Source of the DNA: IIICB1 sp035968095
GTDB taxonomy: Bacteria; Cyanobacteriota; Cyanobacteriia; Cyanobacteriales; SIO1D9
Direction: 5' to 3'
DNA length: 16,508 bases
NCBI GenBank assembly: GCA_035968095.1
Contig: JAWQFW010000106.1
Location: 1 to 16,508, forward strand
The notes beneath the pieces are model-generated. The model worked only from the letters and a program-made list of their open reading frames with translations, was not told where the DNA came from and ran no database searches. How positions within the stretch are numbered: position 1 is the first letter of the stretch; each line of letters begins with the position of its first letter. This document shows positions 6,651-13,198 of the stretch, piece after piece. A program made the position numbers and the translations under genes.

Positions 6651-7433
6651 TTACAGCCAACCTCGGAGTCGATAAATTACCATCCCAATATATTCTTTGA
6701 TCGCTCTGGTAGTTTGGGCAAGGCGATCGCTATCGGGAATTACATTGAGAATTGTTCCTTCGATAGTTTTTTGTCCGCTTGTTTTGGCGAAGAGAAAGTC
6801 ACAAGGGGCGGGAATAACTTCAAAACCTTGGCGTTGAAAAATTAAAATACTTCTTGGCATATGAATCGCAGAAGTTACCAATAAGATTCGATTAATGCCT
6901 CGCTGTTCGAGAATTTTCCGGACGTTAACGGCATTTTCGTAAGTATTTAAGGAATCTGGTTCTTGGATAATCGCTTGAGAAGGAACACCCATCGCATTCA
7001 ACAATTCTGCCAGATCTGCGGCTTCCGATCGCCCGCCATCACGCCAATCAATCCGACCTCCAGCAGCAACAATCAGTGGCGCTTTTTGGTCTTGGTATAG
7101 TTTAGCAGCATAAAGGACGCGATCGCCTTCTTCGCTCACATCTACCATTGGTCGTGGTGGAGTTTTTGGTTTGGTTGCACCTCCTAACAACACGATCGCT
7201 TCTGCGGTTGGTAAATCCTCACTGGGAAGATTTTGCCATTCCAGCGATCGCACTAAAGCTGAACTCATCCAGCCACTACTCGCTACCCAAAGAATCAATA
7301 ATGCTAATGAGATCGGAATCGGTGTCCAACGCGATCGTCGCCACCACATCACTAAAGACATAATTAGCAACAAACAAGCTAATCCTAAAGGATAGACAAA
7401 TAACGGTAGCAGCTTGGAAACAAATAAAAACAT
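6651..7433 (-). CDS. YdcF/ElyC/SanA-like membrane protein (DUF218)
   Basis: A 260-aa member of the DUF218 family, relatives of which (ElyC, SanA) affect envelope precursor metabolism and vancomycin tolerance in enterobacteria; the reaction is not established. Two N-terminal membrane segments are visible at about residues 8-31 and 38-56, with the short basic loop WRRSRW between them. The DUF218 domain follows: EAIVLLGGA (78-86), LIVAAGGRID (120-129), then GGRSEAADLAELL (133-145), the signature EPDSLNTYENA (158-168) and LLVTSAIHMPRS (184-195). The length is that of ElyC-type proteins. The ATG at 7433 is only 8 bp from a tandem-repeat array, so the whole upstream region is repeat DNA, and no Shine-Dalgarno sequence is seen. 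Confidence 0.9.
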   Translation of the reverse strand: MFLFVSKLLPLFVYPLGLACLLLIMSLVMWWRRSRWTPIPISLALLILWVASSGWMSSALVRSLEWQNLPSEDLPTAEAIVLLGGATKPKTPPRPMVDVSEEGDRVLYAAKLYQDQKAPLIVAAGGRIDWRDGGRSEAADLAELLNAMGVPSQAIIQEPDSLNTYENAVNVRKILEQRGINRILLVTSAIHMPRSILIFQRQGFEVIPAPCDFLFAKTSGQKTIEGTILNVIPDSDRLAQTTRAIKEYIGMVIYRLRGWL

Positions 7434-7441
7434 TTTCGGGA

Positions 7442-7790
7442 CTGGTGATTGGGGATTGGGAGAATTGGAAGTATTGGGAGAATTGGAGGAATTGGAAGTA
7501 TTGGAGGAATTGGAAGTATTGNNNNNNNNNNNNNNNNNNNNNNNNNNNNNNNNNNNNNNNNNNNNNNNNNNNNNNNNNNNNNNNNNNNNNNNNNNNNNNN
7601 NNNNNNNNNNNNNNNNNNNNNGGAGTATTGGGAGAATTGGAAGTATTGGAGGAATTGGAAGTATTGGGAGTATTGGGAGAATTGGAAGTATTGGAGGAAT
7701 TGGAAGTATTGGGAGTATTGGAGGAATTGGAAGTATGGTCAGTATTGGATGAATTGGAGGTGTCGTCAGTGTGGTCAGTCTTGGGAATAA
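7442..7790 (+). repeat. G-rich nonamer minisatellite (interrupted by the gap)
   Basis: Tandem 9-bp units of the form GG-N4-ATT: GGAAGTATT, GGGAGAATT, GGAGGAATT and GGGAGTATT alternate without interruption from about 7459 to 7521 and from 7622 to about 7740, then decay. The lead-in ACTGGTGATTGGGGATTGGG (7441-7460) recurs in inverted form near 16310. Because the unit is 9 bp and has no stop, all three plus frames stay open (Gly-Ser-Ile, Glu-Val-Leu and Asn-Trp-Lys-Tyr type peptides), but no start, ribosome site or domain supports coding. True length is unknown because of the N run. Confidence 0.9.
7522..7621. other. Assembly gap (100 N)
   Basis: Exactly 100 unknown bases lie inside the nonamer array, with the same repeat on both sides. 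A round length suggests a placeholder of unknown true size, so the array may be much longer or shorter. Confidence 0.98.
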
Positions 7791-7930
7791 CTTTCGCTAG
7801 TTTTTCCCCTGATTATGTTTTCAGATCGCTACAATTACCACTGTTTCGCTAAAAATTCTTTTGTACTTCCGGTATGAAACACACTCAGATTACTTTCGCC
7901 AACAGTATCAGCTATAGTCTTACCAACATT
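7791..7930. other. Spacer between the inverted minisatellites; no gene seen
   Basis: 140 bp of ordinary AT-rich sequence between the G-rich array on the left and the C-rich array on the right. No open frame with credible composition and no strong promoter could be seen. With the arrays it makes up the gene-free stretch 7434-8061. Confidence 0.6.
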
Positions 7931-8057
7931 TACTCTTCCAACTCCTTAAAGTCCCCCATTTTCTCAAAGTCCCCCATATCCTCCAAGTCCCCCATATCCC
8001 CCGTGTCCTCCAATTCTCCCAATTCTCCCAATCCCCAATCCCTAATCCCCAATCCCC
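7931..8057. repeat. C-rich nonamer/heptamer tandem array, inverted to the one at 7442
   Basis: The left part has 9-bp and 18-bp units such as AAGTCCCCCATATCCTCC and AATTCTCCC. At 8030 the period changes to 7 bp: four AATCCCC/AATCCCT heptamers (8030-8057), which match the CCCCAAT class of cyanobacterial short tandem repeats. Read on the minus strand, the units GGGAGAATT and GGAGGA-type match the plus-strand array at 7442. The array stops 4 bp before the SagB-type stop codon. Confidence 0.85.
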
Positions 8058-8061
8058 AAAA

Positions 8062-9579
8062 TTATCTGCTTCGGGGACGACCTAAAGTAGTAATATAAAT
8101 CACCGCTTCATCAGTCGGAATTCCCAAAACTTCATTCACTTGGTCATCAAAAAAGCCACCAATACCACTAACACCTAAATCGAGATAAATAGCAGCCAGA
8201 TTCAAACGCTGTCCTAAATGTCCCGCATCCAGATGTAAATAACGATAAACGCGATCGCCATATTTATCTACAGCTAATTTCAAATCTGCGGTATGAAAAA
8301 TCACCGCCCCGGCATCTCTACCTAAATCTTGTCCTAAACACAAATAATGTAACTCCCGCCGAAAATTCTTAAAGCGAATTTGACGTAATTCTTGTGCTTT
8401 TGGTGCGTAATAATAACAGCCTGCGTCTAAATTATCTACTCCAGAAACAGCCACAAAAGTTTCTAATAATGACAAATCGAAATAATCTGGCGCAGCATCT
8501 AAGCCTTGGTTGAGATAATCTTGCGGTTGATAAGTAAAATTTAACAAAGCTTTTAATTCTGCTAAAGTTAAGTCGCCACCTGTATAATTACGAGTTGAAC
8601 GGCGCTTCAGAATTGTCTTTTCTATTCCCGATAAATTATCTTGCCAGTTAATCGGGTTTGTTTTCATCGAGATTTTTGTACAAAAAGGAAAGTTATATTT
8701 ATCTTCTAAAGATAAACTTTCTCTGTCTGCTTCTTGAACAGGTGACGCTAAAATTTGCTCAATCTGGGTTGTTTGGTGAAAATAACTCAACAACTCTCCA
8801 TTGGGAACAACTTGATAATCTGTGGTCACTTGAGAGGGTAAAGCTGTAATTGCGTCCAATGAGTTTGGTTCATTTTCGTGTAAATCTAATAAAGGAATAA
8901 CTGTCATTACTCCTTCTTCATTGGAGTTGAGATAAAGCAACTTATCCATTGCTGCGTCGTTAAAGCCACCAATCAGGTAAGGGCGATAGTTATTAATCGC
9001 ACCAGCTAACTCTATATTGCCCAAGATATGCCCTGTATCCAGAAAAATGCGGCGATAGGCTCGATCTTCGTAACGCCAAGCAGAACGATAAAAAATTGCG
9101 GTTGTGGCGATCGCTAATTTACTCTTTGCCAAAGCTGGATGTGCAAAACAAGCGGCTTGCAATTCAGCCCAAATTTCGTTTTCCCAAAAATGAACCAAAG
9201 CATGAGTTTGGGGTTGGTAACTATACAGCCCAGCAGGTAACAAATCTGTCCCGCGAGAAAGCAGATAAATCTCCGCCGGATACAAACCCCCCGCCGAAGG
9301 TGCCGCCCGCAAATACAATGGCGGTCCGAACATCGTCGCCATTTTTGCTGTTAACCCATAGCTGCAAAAGAACAACTTCGATAACCTTCGCCACCCTAAA
9401 TCTGATTCTTCGTCAGTTAAATAAGGCTTCAAATCGAAGGTTTGACCAATTTTATATTCCTTAAATGGTACTGGTTGGTTATCCCAGTCGAGGGTTTGGT
9501 TTTTTTGGGCGATCGTTTCTGGGTCATATTTGGTTCGTTCGTGGTAATGCTTTGCAATCGATTCAGAAAATTTTGCCAT
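8062..9579 (-). CDS. SagB-type (SagB/ThcOx) flavin dehydrogenase, tandem nitroreductase domains
   Basis: A 505-aa protein made of two nitroreductase-fold halves. SagB/ThcOx enzymes use FMN to oxidise azolines to azoles in thiazole/oxazole-modified peptides, but many cyanobacterial members have no known substrate. Half 1 (about residues 60-230) has GWRRLSKLF and APSAGGLYPAE (93-103), then a dimer/flavin segment with FLDTGHILGN and IGGFND. Half 2 (about 318-505) has the FMN-contact RRSTRNY (326-332), LETFVAVSGVDNLDAGCYYY, then YLHLDAGHLGQRLNLAA and GIGGFFDD. Half 2 lacks the PSAGGLYP loop and half 1 has a weak RRS motif, so the halves look complementary. No YcaO, leader-binding protein or precursor peptide is nearby, so it is an orphan oxidase. 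The stop lies 4 bp from a repeat array. The ATG is at 9579. Confidence 0.9.
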   Translation of the reverse strand: MAKFSESIAKHYHERTKYDPETIAQKNQTLDWDNQPVPFKEYKIGQTFDLKPYLTDEESDLGWRRLSKLFFCSYGLTAKMATMFGPPLYLRAAPSAGGLYPAEIYLLSRGTDLLPAGLYSYQPQTHALVHFWENEIWAELQAACFAHPALAKSKLAIATTAIFYRSAWRYEDRAYRRIFLDTGHILGNIELAGAINNYRPYLIGGFNDAAMDKLLYLNSNEEGVMTVIPLLDLHENEPNSLDAITALPSQVTTDYQVVPNGELLSYFHQTTQIEQILASPVQEADRESLSLEDKYNFPFCTKISMKTNPINWQDNLSGIEKTILKRRSTRNYTGGDLTLAELKALLNFTYQPQDYLNQGLDAAPDYFDLSLLETFVAVSGVDNLDAGCYYYAPKAQELRQIRFKNFRRELHYLCLGQDLGRDAGAVIFHTADLKLAVDKYGDRVYRYLHLDAGHLGQRLNLAAIYLDLGVSGIGGFFDDQVNEVLGIPTDEAVIYITTLGRPRSR

Positions 9580-9625
9580 AGCTTTTTCAATAACTGACCC
9601 TTTGTTTTCATCTTGACATCCATTG

Positions 9626-9684
9626 CCGCTCTTGAGCGGACATTACACCTACGGTAATTTTGTCATCCCTCTCAAGGAAGAGAG
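9626..9684. repeat. Cluster of three small hairpins
   Basis: Three inverted repeats lie in a row: CCGCTC-TT-GAGCGG (9626-9639), ATTAC-N7-GTAAT (9642-9658) and CTCTC-N6-GAGAG (9669-9684). Together they look like a dispersed intergenic palindromic element. It lies 47 bp upstream of the SagB-type gene start and away from the pentapeptide gene promoter. Confidence 0.5.
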
Positions 9685-9773
9685 CAACTCTGTCCCTAGT
9701 TAGCGTTTAATTAAGGTTCTCTTTACAAATCTTAAAAAAATCTTGAGAAGAAATTTTTCTGCTGGTTTAATCC

Positions 9774-9800
9774 CTTAACTTAAAAGTAGTTAAGTATAAA
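9774..9800 (+). promoter_or_regulatory. Palindrome plus -10-like box before the pentapeptide gene
   Basis: CTTAACT (9774-9780) and AGTTAAG (9788-9794) are perfect 7-bp arms around 7 nt, immediately followed by TATAAA (9795-9800). The overlap of a dyad with a -10-like box is what an operator looks like, but there is no clear -35 box at the right distance and no regulator can be named. Confidence 0.35.
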
Positions 9801-9866
9801 TACTCAGGAATGTTTAATTGACCCAAGCATGAGAGTTAAGGAGGAAAACTCGTTAAAACAACAAAA

Positions 9867-10403
9867 ATGCGAGAGCTAAGTGTACAAAATTTACTGGAGC
9901 GATATGCTAGCGGAGAACGAAATTTCAATCAAGTTAATCTCAGCAATGCCGATCTGTTTGAAGCCAAACTCCCAGAGATTAATTTCGCAGGTAGCAACTT
10001 AACACAAGCTTACTTACCCTATGCTAACTTGCAAAACGCTAATTTAGCGCGATCGCAACTTCAAGCTTCCGAATTAAGCGACGCTCAACTTTACCAAAGT
10101 AACTTATCCGAGGCTAATTTGAGTGGAGCAAACTTGTCTAGAACAAATCTTCGTTATGCTAACTTAACTGGAGCTAATCTAACAAGTGCTAACTTGCAGG
10201 GAGCCGATTTATTTGGAGCCGACCTCAGTAATGCTAACCTAACTGGAGCGAATTTAACCAAAGCCAATTTAGCTCAGGCAAATTTAACTTCCTCTAGATT
10301 AGTTGGAGCCAACTTATTCCGCGCTCGTAATGTTGAGTTATCCGACGCGGAAATAGACTCAAGCACAATTGGTACTGATGGCTATCCGAGCGATCGCGAC
10401 TAA
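9867..10403 (+). CDS. Pentapeptide-repeat protein (178 aa)
   Basis: After a 20-residue cap (MRELSVQNLLERYASGERNF) the protein is an almost unbroken run of A(N/D)LXX pentapeptides from about residue 22 to 162, for example LSGANLSRTNLRYANLTGAN and LQGADLFGADLSNANL. Such repeats fold into a right-handed square beta helix. The run corresponds to roughly 27 pentapeptides, or about seven coils. There is no signal peptide and no membrane segment, so it should be cytoplasmic. Cyanobacteria carry many of these, most without known function; a few elsewhere mimic DNA and bind gyrase, but nothing here shows that. Translation start is odd: AAGGAGG (9838-9844) lies 22 nt before the ATG, too far for normal use, and no nearer in-frame start exists. 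Confidence 0.93.
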   Translation: MRELSVQNLLERYASGERNFNQVNLSNADLFEAKLPEINFAGSNLTQAYLPYANLQNANLARSQLQASELSDAQLYQSNLSEANLSGANLSRTNLRYANLTGANLTSANLQGADLFGADLSNANLTGANLTKANLAQANLTSSRLVGANLFRARNVELSDAEIDSSTIGTDGYPSDRD

Positions 10404-10428
10404 TACATAGTCATTCTATCTTAATGAT

Positions 10429-10722
10429 TCAGCTTTCTGCGTCAACTGGTTGACGTTTCCACTCACCGTGTCGTTGAGCATAATAAGCCAAAATTGCTTC
10501 CAAATTGCCTTGACCAGTAGCATCAAAAGCAACTGGATATTCTATCCAAATAGCTTCTACCTGACTTTGGGAATAATCAAAGTCTTGAGATTGCTGAGGA
10601 AGCAATTTTGTTTCCACACCCTCAACTTGTCGCAAATGAGCAGCAACTTCTCGATACACTGCCAAAGGCAACCCTGGACAACGCAGAAGCTCTCGTTTTT
10701 GTTCTTTAGTCTGATTCGTCAT
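10429..10722 (-). CDS. Hypothetical protein (97 aa), probably conserved in cyanobacteria
   Basis: I do not recognise a family. The ATG at 10722 gives 97 residues with no signal peptide or membrane span. The first half is helical and basic (KEQKRELLRCPGLPLAVYRE, then VAAHLRQVEGVETKLLPQ). The second half has SQVEAIWIEYPVAFDATGQG, then NLEAILAYYAQRHGEWKRQP. The mixed alpha/beta look and ordinary codon use support a real soluble protein. It is convergent with the pentapeptide-repeat gene, with only 25 bp between the stops, and there is no visible terminator between them. The 170 bp upstream separate it from the lipoprotein gene, which is co-oriented. Confidence 0.7.
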   Translation of the reverse strand: MTNQTKEQKRELLRCPGLPLAVYREVAAHLRQVEGVETKLLPQQSQDFDYSQSQVEAIWIEYPVAFDATGQGNLEAILAYYAQRHGEWKRQPVDAES

Positions 10723-10860
10723 CTGATGTCAAGCCATGTGTTAGATAGCTAATCTTTGATCTTAAGCAAATTATTTAACTTCACGATTAAACTATTTGCG
10801 AGCCTCAACCAAACGCTCCCGTAGCCTTCTCGTTGATATCGCCCTTCTCAAACAGAGAGA

Positions 10861-10882
10861 GAAGGATCGCTTGAGATCCTTC
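10861..10882. repeat. Perfect hairpin GAAGGATC-N6-GATCCTTC
   Basis: 8-bp perfect arms (10861-10868, 10875-10882) around GCTTGA, starting 10 bp beyond the stop of the minus-strand lipoprotein gene. Another CCTTCTC stretch at 10825 could compete for pairing with GAGAAGG at its left side. It may stabilise or end the lipoprotein transcript, but there is no T-run after it, so it is not called as an intrinsic terminator. Confidence 0.55.
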
Positions 10883-10892
10883 ACCTCAATCC

Positions 10893-12008
10893 TTAAGAAC
10901 GATTTCCCCTCACCGATAAGCCACTAATCACAGAAGCTTTCGAGTCACCAGGTGGCGGCGGCGTATCAGAAGGTAAACCCCCGGTTGCAGGCGCTCCGAC
11001 AGTTTTAGCTACTTCAATACCCTTTTCTTCAAGAATTACCACAGGTTCAGGACCATCATTCATATCAATCCGCTTCACTAAGACTTGTCCGTTAGACAAA
11101 TACTGTCCTGCACGCACATAGCGACTAGATTTTTCATTAGGAGCTTTGACAATAGCTTGGGGTACACCTCCAACTTGAACCACTCCCGTAACTTCCACAC
11201 CCTGTGCCAAATCTGGTTGCGGTGGTGGTGGTAGTTCTGGAATAAAACGAGGTTGACTGGGAGGAGCAACCGCGACTGGAGTATTTCCATTGCCACCCCC
11301 ATTGGACGGCGGTTTTGGCGTTGTGTCGCTGGGAGTCGTCGCGGGCGGTTTTGGCTTTGTGTTGCTAGAATTTGAGGGAGTTTTTGGCGTATTGTTTCGA
11401 GTAGTCGAGGGAGTTTTTGGCGTATTGTTTCGAGTAGTTGAAGGAGTTCTTGGCGTATTGTTTCGAGAAGTCGAGGGAGTTTTTGGCGCTTGAGTATTAC
11501 TAGATGGAGATTTAGTCTGTGGTGAAGAAACTTGTGTCCCAGGTGAAACAAGATTCCGGGCGCGATTGATTGTATTAATATTCGCACCCACACTACCATT
11601 GTTTCGAGGGGGAGTATTACTTGGAGCAGATGGTAGGGAAGAAACTGTTTGGTTATTTGTCTCAGGTTTGCTTGGCTCAACTTCAATAATCGGTGCGACA
11701 GGAATTGAAGCAAAAGGATCTTCTCGACCTTGACTAATTTCACCTACTCTTTGTTGAGCATTAGTTGATTTAATTAATCCTGGTGGTGTAACGATGATCG
11801 GAGGAGCAGGAACAGCCTCAGTTTCTTCGAGATTATCTGCACCACCGGGAGCATTATTCGGAACTGCTGCTGTTGGTGATTCCTCATCTACAGGTTCGAT
11901 CACCTCAGCTTCTTGGTCATCACCTGGTAAAAATCCTTGTATAGTTTCGCAACCACCGACAAAAAGAGCGATCGCCGCCACGAATGCCATCAACGAAAAT
12001 TTCCCCAT
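10893..12008 (-). CDS. Lipoprotein with Pro/Thr/Asn-rich linker and PilP/GspC-like C-terminal domain
   Basis: I chose the ATG at 12008 (371 aa) because it begins a classic lipoprotein signal, MGKFSLMAFVAAIALFVGGC, with the acylated Cys at residue 20. A GTG at 12050 would only bury this signal. Residues about 25-265 are low-complexity, acidic first and then Pro/Ser/Thr/Asn-rich, with 11-residue repeats (TPSTTRNNTPK type). From about residue 265 a folded domain appears: GVEVTGVVQVGGVPQAIVKA, then SSRYVRAGQYLSNGQVLVKR, then EPVVILEEKGIEVAK. This pattern of a short beta barrel with 'V-x-G-x-L...G-x-V-x-x-I...V-V-L-E-x-x-G' resembles the PilP/GspC periplasmic domain of type IV pilus and type II secretion systems. 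That link is inference. The gene lies downstream of sigF, 120 bp away and co-oriented. SigF controls pilus genes in some cyanobacteria, which fits but does not prove a pilus role. Confidence 0.75.
   Translation of the reverse strand: MGKFSLMAFVAAIALFVGGCETIQGFLPGDDQEAEVIEPVDEESPTAAVPNNAPGGADNLEETEAVPAPPIIVTPPGLIKSTNAQQRVGEISQGREDPFASIPVAPIIEVEPSKPETNNQTVSSLPSAPSNTPPRNNGSVGANINTINRARNLVSPGTQVSSPQTKSPSSNTQAPKTPSTSRNNTPRTPSTTRNNTPKTPSTTRNNTPKTPSNSSNTKPKPPATTPSDTTPKPPSNGGGNGNTPVAVAPPSQPRFIPELPPPPQPDLAQGVEVTGVVQVGGVPQAIVKAPNEKSSRYVRAGQYLSNGQVLVKRIDMNDGPEPVVILEEKGIEVAKTVGAPATGGLPSDTPPPPGDSKASVISGLSVRGNRS
11374..11491. repeat. 33-bp in-frame tandem repeat inside the lipoprotein gene
   Basis: Units at 11374-11406, 11407-11439 and 11440-11472, plus a partial unit to about 11491, differ by one to three bases. 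33 bp equals 11 codons, so copy number can change without breaking the frame. They encode the Thr/Pro/Asn-rich linker. Confidence 0.9.
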
Positions 12009-12128
12009 AATCACCGTCCCCGAAACTAAAAATTTACACACAGAAAACACTGATAATCAAATACTAACTTTTTTTCCCAACCTAATTCTCCACAACTCTT
12101 AACATTTAGCCAAATCGCAAAATCAGTT

Positions 12129-12911
12129 TCAAAATACTTCTGTTTGCATCAGCTTTTTCAATGCACTCAAACCCTTTTTCACCCGACGGGACACAGTAAC
12201 AACACTAATATCCAACATTTCGGCTGCTTCTTTATGAGTTAAATCATATAAAAACACAAATTCAAGAACTTCGCGAGTACGGTTTTCTAGTTGAACCAAA
12301 GCTTGTTCGAGGCGAATTTGGTCTTCTTGTGCCAACTGAAAACTACGATAATGATGATCGGGAACCAGTTCACCCAAACTAGCGCTACCTTCTTCTGCAT
12401 CACCCACCGTAACATCCAAACTCAGAGGTTCACGATTTTGATAAGCTAGCTTAATTTCTTGCCACTCATCGAGAGAAATTGACAAAGCTTCAGCCACCTC
12501 TGCATCAGTCGGTTGGCGATGTAGCTGTTCTCGTAAATCGCGCGTCACCCCCGCCGCCGCATGACGAAGCTCTAACCAACGTCGAGGAATCCGCAGAGAG
12601 CTACTTTTATCACGTAAATAATGTTGAATTTCCCCTCGAACATAAGGAATCGCAAAAGAACTGAAAGCACTACCCTTACTCAAATCAAAGCGTTCGATCG
12701 CCCGCAGTAAACCAATACTACCCACTTGGACTAAATCTTCATAACTTTCACTACATTGATTTACCCAGTGATGAGCTTCTCTGCGAACCAAGCCGAAATT
12801 AAGTTTCAAAATTTGGTTACGGAGACGAGCATCACCAGAATTTTGATAGTCTCGCAAAAGTTCCAGGCTCTGAAGCTTGAGTTGTTTTTGTTGGGTAGTT
12901 TGAGTCAACAT
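12129..12911 (-). CDS. sigF: RNA polymerase sigma factor, group 3, SigF type
   Basis: A 260-aa sigma-70 family factor of the SigB/SigF/SigG class. Region 2 covers about residues 29-100, with the core-binding DLVQVGSIGLLRAIERFD (59-76) and FSSFAIPYVRGEIQHYLRD (83-101), the hallmark of this class. Region 3 spans about 108-170, including RIPRRWLELR. Region 4 (about 202-256) ends with the HTH THKEAAEMLDISVVTVSRRV. Region 1.1 is absent, as expected for group 3. In cyanobacteria the SigF lineage directs genes for type IV pili, motility and stress responses. No anti-sigma or anti-anti-sigma gene is adjacent. It lies upstream of the lipoprotein and downstream of psbO on the same strand. I recall sigF next to psbO in Nostoc/Anabaena. 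The ATG is at 12911. Confidence 0.9.
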   Translation of the reverse strand: MLTQTTQQKQLKLQSLELLRDYQNSGDARLRNQILKLNFGLVRREAHHWVNQCSESYEDLVQVGSIGLLRAIERFDLSKGSAFSSFAIPYVRGEIQHYLRDKSSSLRIPRRWLELRHAAAGVTRDLREQLHRQPTDAEVAEALSISLDEWQEIKLAYQNREPLSLDVTVGDAEEGSASLGELVPDHHYRSFQLAQEDQIRLEQALVQLENRTREVLEFVFLYDLTHKEAAEMLDISVVTVSRRVKKGLSALKKLMQTEVF

Positions 12912-12982
12912 ATCTTAAATTCTTTGGTAGATCGACTGGTGAAAGATAACTTTGTTTATTTTTAACCTGCTTAGGTCAACGA

Positions 12983-13002
12983 TGCTGTGATTTGTAACAG
13001 CA
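12983..13002. promoter_or_regulatory. Candidate operator TGCTGT-N8-ACAGCA upstream of sigF
   Basis: A perfect 6-bp dyad (12983-12988, 12997-13002), 72 bp upstream of the sigF ATG. Spacing and length suit a dimeric regulator. It is not a match to the NtcA (GTA-N8-TAC) or CRP (TGTGA-N6-TCACA) sites. A TTGACC stretch lies just downstream on the minus strand, but no convincing -10 box follows it at the right spacing. Confidence 0.35.
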
Positions 13003-13110
13003 GTTCCTCCCTTTCAAATCAATTAATTGTAAGCTTTTTGCCTATTTAACGACAACAGCATTTTCACTTGTATTTAGACAAAAATTTGTTTCCCGCTCCA
13101 AGAACAAAAA

Positions 13111-13164
13111 ACAACAAAGCCGAGCTTCGGTTTAAAACCACAAAAAAAGCCCCACGAAGGGGCT
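13111..13164 (-). terminator. Strong tandem intrinsic terminator of psbO
   Basis: On the minus strand, AGCCCC-TTCGT-GGGGCT (13148-13164) is followed by a run of seven T, a textbook intrinsic terminator 35 bp past the psbO stop. A second hairpin (arms 13117-13123 and 13127-13133, one G-T pair) follows about 15 bp further on and leads into another T-rich stretch. Two terminators fit a highly expressed gene and insulate sigF from read-through. Confidence 0.9.
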
Positions 13165-13198
13165 GAGTCACAATCAATGCTGGCTAAGAGCAAGAAAT

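Noticed and set aside
7414..7852. Three overlapping open frames (up to 135 aa) through the nonamer array
   Set aside because: All three frames are open only because the unit is 9 bp with no stop; they include the gap and have no ribosome site or recognisable domain.
7442..8057. CRISPR array
   Set aside because: Units are 7-9 bp in direct tandem with no unique spacers and no cas genes.
9867..10403. Gyrase-protecting (Qnr/MfpA-like) function of the pentapeptide protein
   Set aside because: The repeat fold alone does not show it, and no gyrase-binding loop or resistance context is seen.
11078..11743. A 221-aa open frame on the minus strand in another frame of the lipoprotein gene
   Set aside because: It lies wholly inside the lipoprotein coding region, has no ribosome site, and its Arg/Leu/Gln-rich repeats are the frame-shifted product of the 33-bp tandem units.
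12009..12050. GTG start for the lipoprotein
   Set aside because: It would place 14 residues before a complete lipoprotein signal peptide.
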